Shown here piece after piece: positions 46,700 to 57,368 of a stretch of DNA of 64,000 nt. The position numbers and the translations under genes were made by a program. Under the pieces are notes generated by a model. That model had not been told where the DNA came from. It saw nothing but the letters and a program-made list of their open reading frames with translations, and did no database searches. Every line of letters begins with the position of its first letter. Position 1 is the first letter of the stretch. This stretch comes from Synaphobranchus kaupii. Taxonomy: Eukaryota > Chordata > Actinopteri > Anguilliformes > Synaphobranchidae. The stretch is taken from positions 114,958,746 through 115,022,745 of the forward strand of contig CM056380.1 in NCBI GenBank assembly GCA_029718625.1, given 5' to 3'.

Positions 46700-46830
46700 G
46701 TAGTGTTAGCCAATCAGCATTTACATACGGTGGGCTTAGCCTATCAGCATTTTCATGACGGCGGGCTTAGCCAATCAGCATTTTCATGACGGCGGGCTTA
46801 GCCAATCAGCATTTTCATGACGGCGGGCTT
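46700..46830. repeat. 31-bp tandem duplication containing the samd8 stop codon
   Basis: GGCGGGCTTAGCCAATCAGC plus ATTTTCATGAC recurs at exactly 31-bp spacing (GACGG at 46757, 46788 and 46819), with a weaker fourth copy at about 46700-46735. The copy nearest the exon is the true coding end ([14 protein letters not shown] on the minus strand). Confidence 0.93.
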
Positions 46831-47102
46831 GTCGAAGGGCCAGCAGTACTCGTTGGGGACAGGCCCGCGGACATTGCGCTCGAAGAAGGAGAACATGGGG
46901 AACCAGACGCGCGCTCGGCGGCTCTGCTGGTACGCCCGCGTGTTCGCTAGCGTGTGGTAGTACATAAAGATCCGCGTGGTGATGTAAAACGCGATGAACA
47001 CGTCTATGGTGTAGTGCTCGTGCGCCGCCAGGATAAAGAAGATGCCGAATAGGTTGAGCACCCAGGATAAGGTGTGTATGAAGTTCCAGCCTCTTGGCGT
47101 AT
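46798..47102 (-). CDS. samd8: samd8 last coding exon
   Basis: Encodes the C-terminal membrane region of sphingomyelin synthase-related protein. Acceptor AACTTTTAG/ATACGCC (exon starts 47102), stop TAA at 46800-46798. It reads [20 protein letters not shown], then [20 protein letters not shown] and [25 protein letters not shown] supplies the second catalytic His and the Asp of the HHD triad of the lipid phosphatase/sphingomyelin synthase family. Two hydrophobic helices are evident. The end [19 protein letters not shown] is close to the vertebrate consensus. The coding end is tandemly duplicated downstream. Confidence 0.95.
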
Positions 47103-47562
47103 CTAAAAGTTGAGGGAGGGAAAAAATGGTGTTCAGAGGTTATGCGAAACAATGGAAGAATTATACGTCAGACACTAACAGCAAAATGCATTTTATTTTA
47201 ATAATTTATTTTAAGTATTTTAATACATTACCTATATGTACTTGTGGTGTTCACACATTTATATAAAAATTTATCGTCTCATTTATTGAATTAGAAAATA
47301 AATGTAAGTATAAATTTGTAATACATTTCTATAGTAACTTTATTGAAACAAGTGGTGTTCACAAATTTACATTTTTTATGAATTTCGCAGATTTCTGTAT
47401 GCAACAACACAGAAAAACAAGTAAAACTTTCAGTCAAGGCGTTGCAGTGTTACTGACACCTGAATTACCAACATCGTCCAGGTGGGGGCAGCAGAGGAAC
47501 AAGGACATAAGACTACTGATCACATCTCCTCCTTAACTAGAGTAAAAAGTTCCTTAGTGAGG

Positions 47563-48375
47563 CCTGAATCATGAACACGTGTGACGTTGTGCGCAAACAG
47601 ACGAGACGAGAACATCTTGGGGAGGAACACTCAGTCAGAGGTGGAGAGTCCAGGGGTCAGAAAGTAAAAGTTCCAGCTGATTTCACTAATAGTTCTACCT
47701 CCTGGCTGATAATTGTGCCAATGAACAAATCCAGGTGATTGGAACAAAATACTGGGGAGGACATTTGCTTTCTGAACCTAGATTTTACACCAGTGCACTC
47801 TGGGTAAGTTTCTGTTTGGCCAGCAGGAGCACAGTAGCAGCATACGCTCCACGGCAGAGCCAGGACAATCATCAGTTTCTGGATTTCATGCCAACTTCTG
47901 CTATTAAGTCATTTATCCACCCAATCATTTATTGATGAGCCCATGAATCACTGTATGAAACATGTGACTGTGGTCTAATTGGGCCAGGATAACCTGGGAA
48001 TGGAACTACTTATTATACCTGCTTTACGGAGAGATACAGGAGGGCTCCTATTTGTTCTTTTGTAAAAAATAAGCGAATAAAGAACAATATTCAAACATTT
48101 CACACATTTTACACACAGGCACATGCACTACGCAGGTGAGTTACACTCGTGCTTTAGTGATGTTGCATCTCTACTCGTTAGTCTGGGAATGTTGATAGCC
48201 AGCACTATTGCTTGTATTAAGATGAATGTTTCTAGTAAGTCTTTCTGGATGAGGCTTCTGCTAAATGAATGTAGTGTAATGGCCATGAGCAGGTAAATGT
48301 AAACCGCTACTGTATGTGGGAAATAAAAGCCTGCAGTGCCGGTTACAAACGCCCGGCACCACGCTGCACACTCAC
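47563..48375. repeat. samd8 intron segment duplicated at 33053-33898
   Basis: Fills most of the last intron from the exon 5 donor. The inverted paralogue lies 15 kb away, upstream in window order. Contains a SINE-tail-like phrase near 48240. Confidence 0.88.
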
Positions 48376-48526
48376 ACTCCGTGACAAAGAAGTTGAGCAT
48401 AGTGAGGACGACGGTGTGGCCGCTGAACATGTAGTCCCCACAGGTGTGCACGCCCGTCAGGGTCATCCCGAAGCCGCTCCAAATGGCCAGCGCCCGCCGC
48501 AGCTTCTCCCACACGTCCCCATACAT
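48376..48526 (-). CDS. samd8: samd8 coding exon 4 (first catalytic histidine)
   Basis: Acceptor GATTCTGTAG/ATGTAT (48526), donor GAGT/GTGAGT (ends 48376), phase 0 to 1, 151 bp. It encodes [20 protein letters not shown], then [20 protein letters not shown] and [17 protein letters not shown] is the conserved motif with the first catalytic His of the SMS family. The exon is almost identical to the vertebrate SAMD8 consensus. The 30-bp array at 48530-49890 directly adjoins its acceptor. Confidence 0.96.
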
Positions 48527-48530
48527 CTAC

Positions 48531-49890
48531 AGAATCAAATCAGCCATTCAGACCGGAATCAAGGGCAAATCAGCCATTCAGACCAGAATCAAGGGCAAAT
48601 CAGCCATTCAGACCAGAATCAAGGGAAAATCAGCCATTCAGACCAGAATCAAGGGCAAATCAGCCATTCAGACCAGAATCAAGGGCAAATCAGCCATTCA
48701 GACCAGAATCAAGAGCAAATCAGCCATTCAGACCGGAATCAAGGGCAAATCAGCCATTCAGACCAGAATCAAGGGAAAATCAGCCATTCAGACCAGAATC
48801 AAGGGAAAATCAGCCATTCAGACCAGAATCAAGGGCAAATCAGCCATTCAGACCAGAATCAAGGGCAAATCAGCCATTCAGACCAGAATCAAGGGCAAAT
48901 CAGCCATTCAGACCAGAATCAAGGGCAAATCAGCCATTCAGACCGGAATCCAGGGAAAATCTGCCATCCAGACCAGAATCAACGGCAAATCAGCCATTCA
49001 GACCGGAATCAAGGGAAAATCAGCCATTCAGACCGGAATCAAGGGCAAATCAGCCATTCAGACCAGAATCAAGAGCAAATCAGCCATTCAGACCGGAATC
49101 AAGGGCAAATCAGCCATTCAGACCGGAATCAAGGAAAATCAGCCATTCAGATGAGAATCAAGGGCAAATCAGCCATTCAGACCGGAATCAAGAGCAAATC
49201 AGCCATTCAGACCAGAATCAAGGGCAAATCAGCCATTCAGACCAGAATCAAGGAAAATCAGCCATTCAGACCGGAATCAAGGAAAATCAGCCATTCAGAC
49301 CAGAATCAAGGGCAAATCAGCCATTCAGACCAGAATCAAGGGCAAATCAGCCATTCAGACCGGAATCAAGGGCAAATCAGCCATTCAGACCAGAACCAAG
49401 GGCAAATCAGCCATTCAGACCGGAATCAAGGGCAAATCAGTCATTCAGACCAGAATCAAGGGCAAATCAGTCATTCAGACCAGAATCAAGGGCAAATCAG
49501 CCATTCAGACCAGAATCAAGGGCAAATCAGCCATTCAGACCAGAATCAAGGGCAAATCAGCCATTCAGACTGGAATCAAGGGAAAATCAGCCATTCAGAC
49601 CGGAATCAAGGGAAAATCAGCCATTCAGACCAGAATCAAGGGCAAATCAGCCATTCAGACCAGAATCAAGAGCAAATCAGCCATTCAGACCGGAATCAAG
49701 GGCAAATCAGCCATTCAGACCGGAATCAAGGGAAAATCAGCCATTCAGACCGGAATCAAGGACAAATCAGCCATTCAGACCAGAATCAAGGGAAAATCAG
49801 CCATTCAGACCGGAATCAAGGGAAAATCAGCCATTCAGACCGGAATCAAGGGAAAATCAGCCATTCAGACCGGAATCAAGGACAAATGAG
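48531..49890. repeat. 30-bp minisatellite, about 45 copies, abutting the samd8 exon 4 acceptor
   Basis: The unit is CAGCCATTCAGACCAGAATC plus AAGGGCAAAT. Variants are CCGGAATC and GGAAAAT. The nearest unit starts within about 5 bp of the acceptor AG. The intron end ATTTGATTCTGTAG shares ATTTG and GATTCT with the unit. The 560-aa ORF across it is an artefact of the 30-bp period. Confidence 0.97.
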
Positions 49891-49980
49891 CCCTTTGGAC
49901 ATGTGCTTCAGTAAAAATGGTGAGCGTACTCATAACCTCTCTACAGGTGTCTATAGTGCTCTCTTCTTCTCTCAAACTAA

Positions 49981-50080
49981 GGGCCTGATTTACTAAGACC
50001 TTTGGTCTTGGTATTAGTTTTGCCCCAATCATTGGTCATGTTATTGGTTTTGCGTGTGCTAAAGGTCTTAAATCAGGCCC
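49981..50080. mobile_element. MITE with GGGCCTGATTTACTAAG termini, copy 2
   Basis: GGGCCTGATTTACTAAGACC at the left and the inverse CTTAAATCAGGCCC at the right. Nearly palindromic and only 100 bp long. Confidence 0.85.
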
Positions 50081-50194
50081 TTAGTCTCTTGGTTGTGTAA
50101 TTTCCTTGGCATGTCTTATTTCTTCTCATCTCTCTCTGGTCCACTGGTCTCAGCACACATCTCAGTTTGCCTACAAGACGTCTAGAGCTGAATG

Positions 50195-50490
50195 AAAAAC
50201 CATCAACTGAAGCTCAGCTTCGCTAGAACTACAGTAAACCATCACTTGAAGCTCAGCTTCGCTAAAACTACAGTAAACCATCACCTGAAGCTCAGCTTCG
50301 CTAAAACTACAGTAAACCATCACCTGAAGATCAGCTTCGCTAAAACTACAGTAAACCATCACCTGAAGATCAGCTTAGCTAGAACTACAGTAAACCATCA
50401 CCTGAAGCTCAGCTTCGCTAGAACTACAGTAAACCATCACCTGAAGCTCAGCTTCGCTAGAACTACAGTAAACCATCACCTGAAGCTGTG
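50195..50490. repeat. 39-bp minisatellite, about 7 copies
   Basis: The unit is AACCATCACCTGAAGCTCAG plus CTTCGCTAGAACTACAGTA. In samd8 intron 3 (coding-exon numbering), 170 bp or more from the next exon. Confidence 0.95.
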
Positions 50491-50661
50491 ATCTACATCC
50501 TCCCCAGAGGCCACGTCCTTCCTGTTCTAGTCTATCTATCTCTGGTAAATCTTCACAAGATCATCACACCCTAACCACACCTTTCTGTTCTATAGCCCCC
50601 TTCACTGTGAAGAGGGCTGAGATTGAGATGGTAAATTAGCGTTACACGGCAGGTGTGGTAC

Positions 50662-50779
50662 CTTTCCGGAGCACTGCAGGTGCTGTCCCGGGACGGAGAG
50701 GGAGGTGACGAACATGGTGACGCAGCGCAGCATGAACACCGTCCCCATCAGGCTGCAGAGACGCCGCATCAGGATCGAC
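50662..50779 (-). CDS. samd8: samd8 coding exon 3
   Basis: Acceptor CTCTCTTGCAG/GTCGAT (50779), donor GGAAAG/GTACCA (ends 50662), phase 2 to 0, 118 bp. It encodes [20 protein letters not shown], then [19 protein letters not shown], a transmembrane segment and luminal loop of the sphingomyelin-synthase fold. VPGQHLQC is conserved across SMS proteins. The donor GTACCA is weaker than consensus. A 33-bp repeat array begins about 15-20 bp into the intron on the acceptor side. Confidence 0.95.
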
Positions 50780-50795
50780 CTGCAAGAGAGAGGCC

Positions 50796-51140
50796 ACATT
50801 GCAACCACACAGCAACCACATCCCAACAGCTGAGAGTGTATAGCAACCGCATCCCAACACAACTGGGACCACATAGCAACCGCATCCCAACACAACTGGG
50901 ACCACATAGCAACCGCATCCCAACACAGCTGGGACCACATAGCAACCGCATCCCAAAACAGCTGAGAGTGTATAGCAACGGCATCCCAACACAACTGAGA
51001 GTGTATAGCAACCGCATTCCAATACAACTGGGACCGTACAGCAACCGCATCCCAAAACAACTGAGAGTGTATAGCAACCGCATCCTGGCAGAGTGGTAGC
51101 ACATAGCAACCACATCCTGGCAGAGCTGGTAGCACATGGC
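50796..51140. repeat. 33-bp minisatellite, about 10 copies, next to the samd8 exon 3 acceptor
   Basis: The unit is AGCAACCGCATCCCAACACA plus ACTGGGACCACAT, alternating with AACTGAGAGTGTAT ends. Ends 35 bp before the Tc1 element at 51175. Confidence 0.95.
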
Positions 51141-51174
51141 AACCGTACCATGACCGAAGTTTCCGACCTAGTTA

Positions 51175-52330
51175 CAGTTGAAGTCGGAAGTTTACGTACA
51201 CTTAGGTTGAAGTCATTAAAACTCATTTTTAACCACTCCACAGATTTCATGTTACAAAACTATAGTGTTGGCAAGTCAGTTAGGACATCTACTTTGTGCA
51301 TGACACAAGTAATTTTTCCAACAATTGTTTACAGACAGATTATTTCACTTTTAATTCACTATATCACAATTCCAGTGGGTCAGAGGTTAACATACACTAA
51401 GTTGACTGTGCCTTTAAATTTTTTATATTTGGTCGCATATCCTTTGCATGCCATGACTTCCTGATGTCTGTGACCCAACAACATCAAGACTCTTTATCTT
51501 ATTTTCTGGTACTCTTACCAGCGATACTATAATGTCTCTGCATTTGAATGGATCTCTATGGGAATTGGGGGGTGGGACTAGATTAAGCTGTAAATTATGC
51601 TGGAACAGTATGGAATACATGATTGGTAAAAAAGTCATCAAGGGTCTGAGGTATGAAACAAGCCTCAAACCATCACTCTGCTGCCAGATATGCAGTAGAT
51701 ATGGATGGATCACTTTAAGGGTTGTTTCTCCTGACAAATTTTCCTATTGAATTCCGTGGAAAAATAAGTCAGGAGAAGAAATCCTTCAAGTTATCCATCC
51801 ATATCTACTGTATTCCTGGCAGCAGAGTGATTATTTAAGGCTTGTTTGATACGTCAGACCCTTGATGACTTAGAGCCATTTAGCCAACCATGTGTTTCCA
51901 TACTGTTCCAGTGTAATGTACAGCTAAATCTAGTCCCACCCCCCAATTCCCATAGAGATCCATTCAAATGCAGAGACATTATAGTATCGCTTGTAAGAGC
52001 ACCAGAAAATAAGATATCAAGAGTCTTTTGATGTTGCTGGGTCACAGACATCAGGAAGTCATGGCATGCAAAGGATCACATATTAAAAAATTTAAAGGCA
52101 CAGTCAACTTAGTGTATGTAAACTTCTGACCCACTGGAATTGTGATATAGTGAATTAAAAGTGAAATAATCTGTAAACAATTGTTGGAAAAATTACTTCT
52201 GTCATGCACAAAGTAGATGTCCTAACTGACTTGCCAACACTATAGTTTGCTAACATGAAATCTGTGGAGTGGTTAAAAATGAGTTTTAATGACTTCAACC
52301 TAAGTGTATGTAAACTTCCGACTTCAACTG
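51175..52330. mobile_element. Sleeping Beauty-type Tc1 foldback element, copy 2 (samd8 intron)
   Basis: CAGTTGAAGTCGGAAGTTTA at the left and its inverse ...CCGACTTCAACTG at the right, flanked by TA (51173-51174, 52331-52332). Both arms carry the shared core (TTTGGTCGCATATCC, CAGATATGCAGTAGATATGG), forming a near-palindrome centred near 51745. No transposase. Confidence 0.92.
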
Positions 52331-52800
52331 TATGTCATGTCTGACTCAGGTTATTTTTCCTATTAATCTTGCAGAGCAAAATAACAGAAGGCTGATTGGT
52401 AGCTATATTGAATAATTACACAGCTAACTAGGAGATGTCCAAAAACAGTGATATGGATAGCTACTTGACAACACTTGCCATTCATAATATTGGTAAGTCT
52501 AGCACAGGTTATGTAAGTTAGTTGCTAAGTTGACTAGTTACAATTTTGTTTGAAGCCATCTAATGTATGGAACTATCACCTAATTCCCCGTATGTGCAGG
52601 ACCTCCCTCCATCTGCAGGGTGAGAATGACATGGAACCCAACAACGGTCAGACCCCAACTAGCCATGACCCCAGTCTTCCCTTCAGAAAGACATCCTGGT
52701 GTTCATATCACAGTAAACAAGGACACCCTCCTACAATGCTGCAGAAATGAACACAAGCTCATGCCCTGCAGACGGCATTGTGGGTAAGTTCAGCACAGTA
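52331..52800. other. samd8 intron 2 remainder
   Basis: No repeat or gene identified between the Tc1 element and the donor side of coding exon 2. Confidence 0.45.
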
Positions 52801-52801
52801 C

Positions 52802-52897
52802 CTGTGTTTGTGAAGCAAAAGAACCAGCAGCCAGATACTGCACAGGATCAGCCCGCACGTCTCAGCCATGGCGAAGGCCCAGGGTATTCTGGGTACA
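52802..52897 (-). CDS. samd8: samd8 coding exon 2
   Basis: Acceptor TTATTACAG/TGTACC (52897), donor AACACAG/GTACTG (ends 52802), phase 2 to 2, 96 bp. It encodes VPRIPWAFAMAETCGLILCS, then IWLLVLLLHKH, a transmembrane helix of the SMS fold. The junction with the previous exon gives FLDS-VPRIPW, as in vertebrate SAMD8. Its polypyrimidine tract is interrupted (CCCTTATTACAG). Short exon, easily missed by ORF searches. Confidence 0.94.
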
Positions 52898-53744
52898 CTG
52901 TAATAAGGGTAGAGGATCTATTAGTCACCATCAGCATCACCCACATCATTATTTAAGGAAGTTGCATAAAGCGGTAAGAGTCCCTCTCCACTCCATGGGG
53001 GTAAGAGACCTATAAAAAGGAACATTCCAGAACATGATACTGAGTGGATGGCTCCCAGCACTAGCAGTAATTTACCAACCAAAACCAACCGTCAACAAGA
53101 CAATAAAATATTAATGTGTTTGCTTAAGTGAAAACGGAGTAAACAATGAGCGTCTCGACGGTTGTTTACGCTGCGAGTACGACTATGCTATTGCGGAGTG
53201 ATCTTTGCTTCTTGCCCTCAGCCTGTGGCCCCTATAATCAGCAGGCCTCAGTAAATACAGGTGCTGAACAAACAGTACAGATTAGATGTGCAGTTCTAGC
53301 TCAGCACTGCGGGGGATTAACTCAGAAGTACGTAGATGTTGATTCACAGGTTGAGCAAACACTCGATCCAAAGGTAAACATACTATGTAAGTGGTTTAAG
53401 AGTAATAAAGGAAGATTTATCAAAGTCAGTCTGTCATTTTACAGTACTCCTATCACCCTCTGGCCTATGGGTGCTGTGCAACATCAATGTCGAGCAGATT
53501 TAACCACAGCATGATGCTACACTACCGCCAAGACCTTTATAACCAACACTGTGACCACAACAGAGCCTTATATCAAATAGGAGTTTATTTATCTAATGCA
53601 TTTGCCACAATACGCTTCACATCATACCCCAGCATAGACTCCCACAAACCCACGCCTAGGGTGATCACTTCTGACCCCCCCACAGAGTGCCACGCCTCCT
53701 CCCTTAGGAGGAGCCAGGGAGCCCATCCTCCTCTGGCCAGATAA

Positions 53745-54395
53745 GGGTGTGGGGTTAGGGGGCTCAGGGTGTGGGGTTATGGGGCTCAGGGTGTGGGGTT
53801 ATGGGGCTCAGGGTGTGGGGTTAGGGGGCTCAGGGTGTGGGGTTAGGGGGCTCAGGGTGTGGGGTTAGGGGGCTCAGTGTGTGGGGTTAGGGGGCTCAGT
53901 GTGTGGGGTTAGGGGGCTCAGTGTGTGGGGTTAGGGGGCTCAGTGTGTGGGGTTAGGGGGCTCAGGGTGTGGGGTTAGGGGGCTCAGGGTGTGGGGTTAG
54001 GGGGCTCAGGGTGTGGGGTTAGGTGTGTGGGGTTATGGGGCTCAGGGTGTGGGGTTTGGGGGCTCAGGGTGTGGGGTTTGGGGGCTCAGGGTGTGGGGTT
54101 TGGGGGCTCAGGGTGTGGGGTTTGGGGGCTCAGGGTGTGGGGTTTGGGGGCTCAGGGTGTGGGGTTAGGGGGCTCAGGGTGTGGGGTTAGGGGGCTCAGG
54201 GTGTGGGGTTAGGGGGCTCAGGGTGTGGGGTTAGGGGGCTCAGGGTGTGGGGTTAGGGGGCTCAGTGTGTGGGGTTAGGGGGCTCAGGGTGTGGGGTTAA
54301 GGGGCTCAGGGTGTGGGGTTAGGGGGCTCAGGGTGTGGGGTTAGGGGGCTCAGGGTGTGGGGTTAGGGGGCTCAGGGTGTGGGGTTAGGGGGCTC
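53745..54395. repeat. 22-bp G-rich minisatellite, about 29 copies, telomere-like
   Basis: The unit is GGGGTTAGGGGGCTCAGGGT plus GT. Variants are TTTGG, TTATGG and CTCAGTG. Each unit has three or four G-runs, so quadruplexes are possible on the plus strand. The samd8 transcript would carry the C-rich complement. Located in samd8 intron 1 (between coding exons 1 and 2). Confidence 0.97.
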
Positions 54396-54399
54396 TATT

Positions 54400-56650
54400 A
54401 TTAGGAATAATTTAAGAGCTGTTTAATTTAGACACCAAAAATTATAATATTTCAATAAATTAGCCAGTTCATCCAAATATTTTTTTTCTCCTTTGCAAAG
54501 ATTCGACCAGTGAAAAGGTTGTACTTACATTTAGCCTGCAGCCTGCTTATCACCTGCAACTAACCTTATTATTGCAAACCTGACCTCCCAGAAGCCCTTC
54601 TGGAGCACAGAATAACAAGGTGAAGTTTAACACACTCACTTTATATAGAGAGATACAGTACATCCTGTTCACACCTATTCACCATCCGTATGCTCTGCAA
54701 TATCCCATTCCAGGTTTTATTTTATAATTCATCTAAACCAGGGGTGTCAAACTCCTGTTCCAGAGGGCTGCAGAGACTGCAGGTATTTGTGGTTTCCTTT
54801 CAGCCTATAAAGACCTTGAACACGAGATGTGGTGAGTCTTTGGCCAATCAATGACCTTCAGAATAAAGTGTATGGACTCTTTAGCCAATCAATGACCTGC
54901 ATTAATCACTCGTGCTGAAACACACCGAAAACCTGCAGTCACAGCGCCCAAAATACGAAATAAACGTGAAATTGTCTCATTGTACCACGTATTCTACAAT
55001 GAATATCTGCTACTAAATATGAAATAAATATACAATCCTACCATTGGTTTTATAGATAGAGATGGTAATTTATTGTCTGGTACAATCGGTTTGAGAAATA
55101 TACAACACTTTATACCGCTATTACATTATCTGAAACGTCAACTCGTAATACCCCCATGCCCTGCAAGCCTGTCTCATTCATTACAGTTCATTCCGGTTTA
55201 ATTGTCAGCTCTTTTATCCAATAGAGTACATTATGACCTTAGGAACGGTATGTGCCTTGTCTTCTAGGGTGCTTTGAATAATTTACTACAGCCCAGCGTA
55301 ACGGCAGTTCGTTTTAACGGTCTAGTATTACGCAAGCTCTATAGAAAACGCATTAAGGAGGGGAGTTTCCCTTTCCCGATATGTAAGAATTTTAGCGTCT
55401 AAAATGCGGTTGTTCTCGTTGGCTACATACGTAGCTACGTTCGTTTTTCCACTCGAGCACTGTCTTTCCAATATGATTGAGAGGCCTATTGTTATTTTCA
55501 CTTATTTATTTTATTTATAGGCTATAGTACTTGTCACTTATGGCGTGGCAATTGCTCATTCCAATTTACTGTGCGTTGATATGTGGTAGATTAATGTTAA
55601 AAAAAAATTAAATACAGAAAAATGCAATCCCGGGGCAAGTATACATACTGTAGAGTACAGGGGAAAGTGATGTTTTATTGAGGTACAAGAGTAACTGATT
55701 AGGCTACATATTTAAGTGTATGTAACACAGATATCAATGTTTTTATCTTAATCCATCAGAACGAGCAAATGTATATGCTTTATAATGTACAAAACAAATT
55801 TTATTCATTTTATGACATGTTTTGCATATAGGATTTTAGACCCATAGATATCTACCCCCCTATATTGATGAAAATATATTAATTCCCACTTGAAAATTAT
55901 GCAAAACTGAGTTTTATGAGCCAAAACTGTTGATTTGTAGTTAAATATATTATTTTTTATTTTTTATTTAGGGCAGTGCACAATTTATCCATTCGGATAG
56001 ATTTGGAGACACTAATGGACAACAGGGTACACTGCTATATTTTGCATCATAGACCTTTAGTAGTTTGGCATATCATCCTCAGATTTTGCACAGTTGTTGA
56101 CATGGAGTTTATGATCCAGGAAATGTATATATTTACCTGTTTCACTTATGTAGCTCTCAGTTTTTGTTGCAAACTTAAGAAACTTTAGAACTTTTTTTTT
56201 TTTTTTTTTTTGCATTTTTCCAAAGTTTCTTTGCATTTGTGGCACTTTATTGTCACTGAAATTATGAAAATAAACAAAGTTCGTATTGTAAATGGTACAC
56301 CTGTCTTGTTTCATTTAAGCCATTTACGAAGTTTATGTGATGCTCACACCTGGAGTTATAAAGCCTTAAACAGAGCACCCCCTAAATAGATGAGAATTGA
56401 CCAAACTTGCCATCTGCGCCAAGAGGTTAAAATCCCTGATCTAAACATATATCCCCTTTCTGCAGTATGACACCTACAAGCCTTTATCCTTAAATAATAG
56501 ATTTGTATGTTACTATAGATTACATACCACCTAGGCAATACGAATAAATGATGAATGCTTCAGTCTTGCTGGCCTGAGGCGTACACACCATCCAATATGT
56601 GGCGGAACATGGGAGAGACGCAAGGTACCTGTCCACCAGTGCACCAGAGC
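54400..56650. other. Large part of samd8 intron between coding exons 1 and 2
   Basis: Mostly AT-rich intron. CAGGGGTGTCAAACTCCTG at about 54740 looks like the start of a hAT-type repeat. A (T)20-type tract lies at 56191-56211. No gene seen. Confidence 0.45.
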
Positions 56651-56656
56651 ACCCAC

Positions 56657-57351
56657 CTGTCGAGGAATATATCGGGCAGGGGCGGGTAGGTCTGCATGTC
56701 GGGCACACGGTCGTGCACGATCACCATGACGAAGGAGGTGAAGCCGAACACGAGCATGACGTAGACGGAGCTCACCGCCGTCTTCCAGCACTCGGGGTCC
56801 AGCTCCGACCCCCGCTGCCTGCACTGTCCGTTAGAGTGCTGGCGGCAGCTCACCGCGTCCGACCGCCCTTTACAGGCCTGGCCCCGCCCATTATAAGCAT
56901 GGCCCCGCCCATCACAGGCCACGGCCCGCCCGTTACACACCTGATCCTGCCCCTCAAAGTCCTGGCCCCACCCATTACAGGATGGACCACGGCCCCCACA
57001 GGCCTGGCCCCGCCCATTATACGCCTGACTCCGCTCCTCATATATCTGGCCCCGCCCATTACAGGCATTGTCCCGCCCCTCGAAGGAGGCCACACCCAGC
57101 TCCTGCAGGGCGGCTCCGTTCTGCCTCCTCAGTCGCCGTAGCGACAGCATCAAGCGTTTGATGTCGCCCAGAACCTTTATCTCCAGCGGCGGGTTACGGA
57201 GGTCGTACTCCGTCAGGGTCAGCAGGCTGGGCCCGTCCAGGCGGTGTTGGGTGCAGAGGAGCTCCACGTACTCGCCGTAGCCCTCTGTCCTCAGCCAGCG
57301 AGCCACGTGTCTGGGGCTCCAGTGAGGAACAGCGAGCTCGGGGACCTCCAT
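56657..57351 (-). CDS. samd8: samd8 first coding exon (SAM domain, repeat linker, TM1)
   Basis: SAMD8/SMSr is an ER membrane enzyme that makes ceramide phosphoethanolamine and controls ER ceramide. I choose the ATG at 57351 because an acceptor TCTCTTCCAG/GTAGAAGG lies just upstream (exon from 57368). Residues 1-75 form the SAM domain (WSPRHVARWLRTEGYGEYVE, LDGPSLLTLTEYDLRNPPLE, KVLGDIKRLML). The SAM domain is followed by a linker of eleven 7-residue repeats of GRGQACN type, then ELDPECWKTAVSSVYVMLVF starting TM1 and RVPDMQTYPPLPDIFLD. Donor GTGGGT at 56656. The five exons total 1365 nt = 454 aa in frame, against about 415 aa in human. The excess lies in the linker. Confidence 0.95.
56848..57078 (-). 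repeat. samd8: In-frame coding minisatellite, 11 x 21 bp, in samd8
   Basis: On the minus strand eleven consecutive 7-residue units of the pattern G-R-G-x-x-(C/Y)-x (GRDNACN, GRGQIYE, ERSQAYN, GRGQACG and so on) occupy exactly 231 bp. On the plus strand it appears as CCCCGCCCATTACAGGC-type repeats. It adds about eight Cys and many Arg/Gly to the cytosolic linker. Confidence 0.92.
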
Positions 57352-57368
57352 CTCCCCTCCCCTTCTAC

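Noticed and set aside
48314..49996. 560-aa ORF of ISHSDQNQGQ repeats
   Set aside because: Tandem-repeat artefact on the strand opposite samd8, running from inside a samd8 exon antisense into its intronic array.
50602..51250. Cys/Trp-rich ORFs on the minus strand beside samd8 exon 3
   Set aside because: They read through the exon into the 33-bp repeat array; the acceptor at 50779 and homology define the real exon border.
53745..54395. True telomere
   Set aside because: The unit is 22 bp with CTCAGGGTGT, not pure TTAGGG, and lies between exons of samd8.
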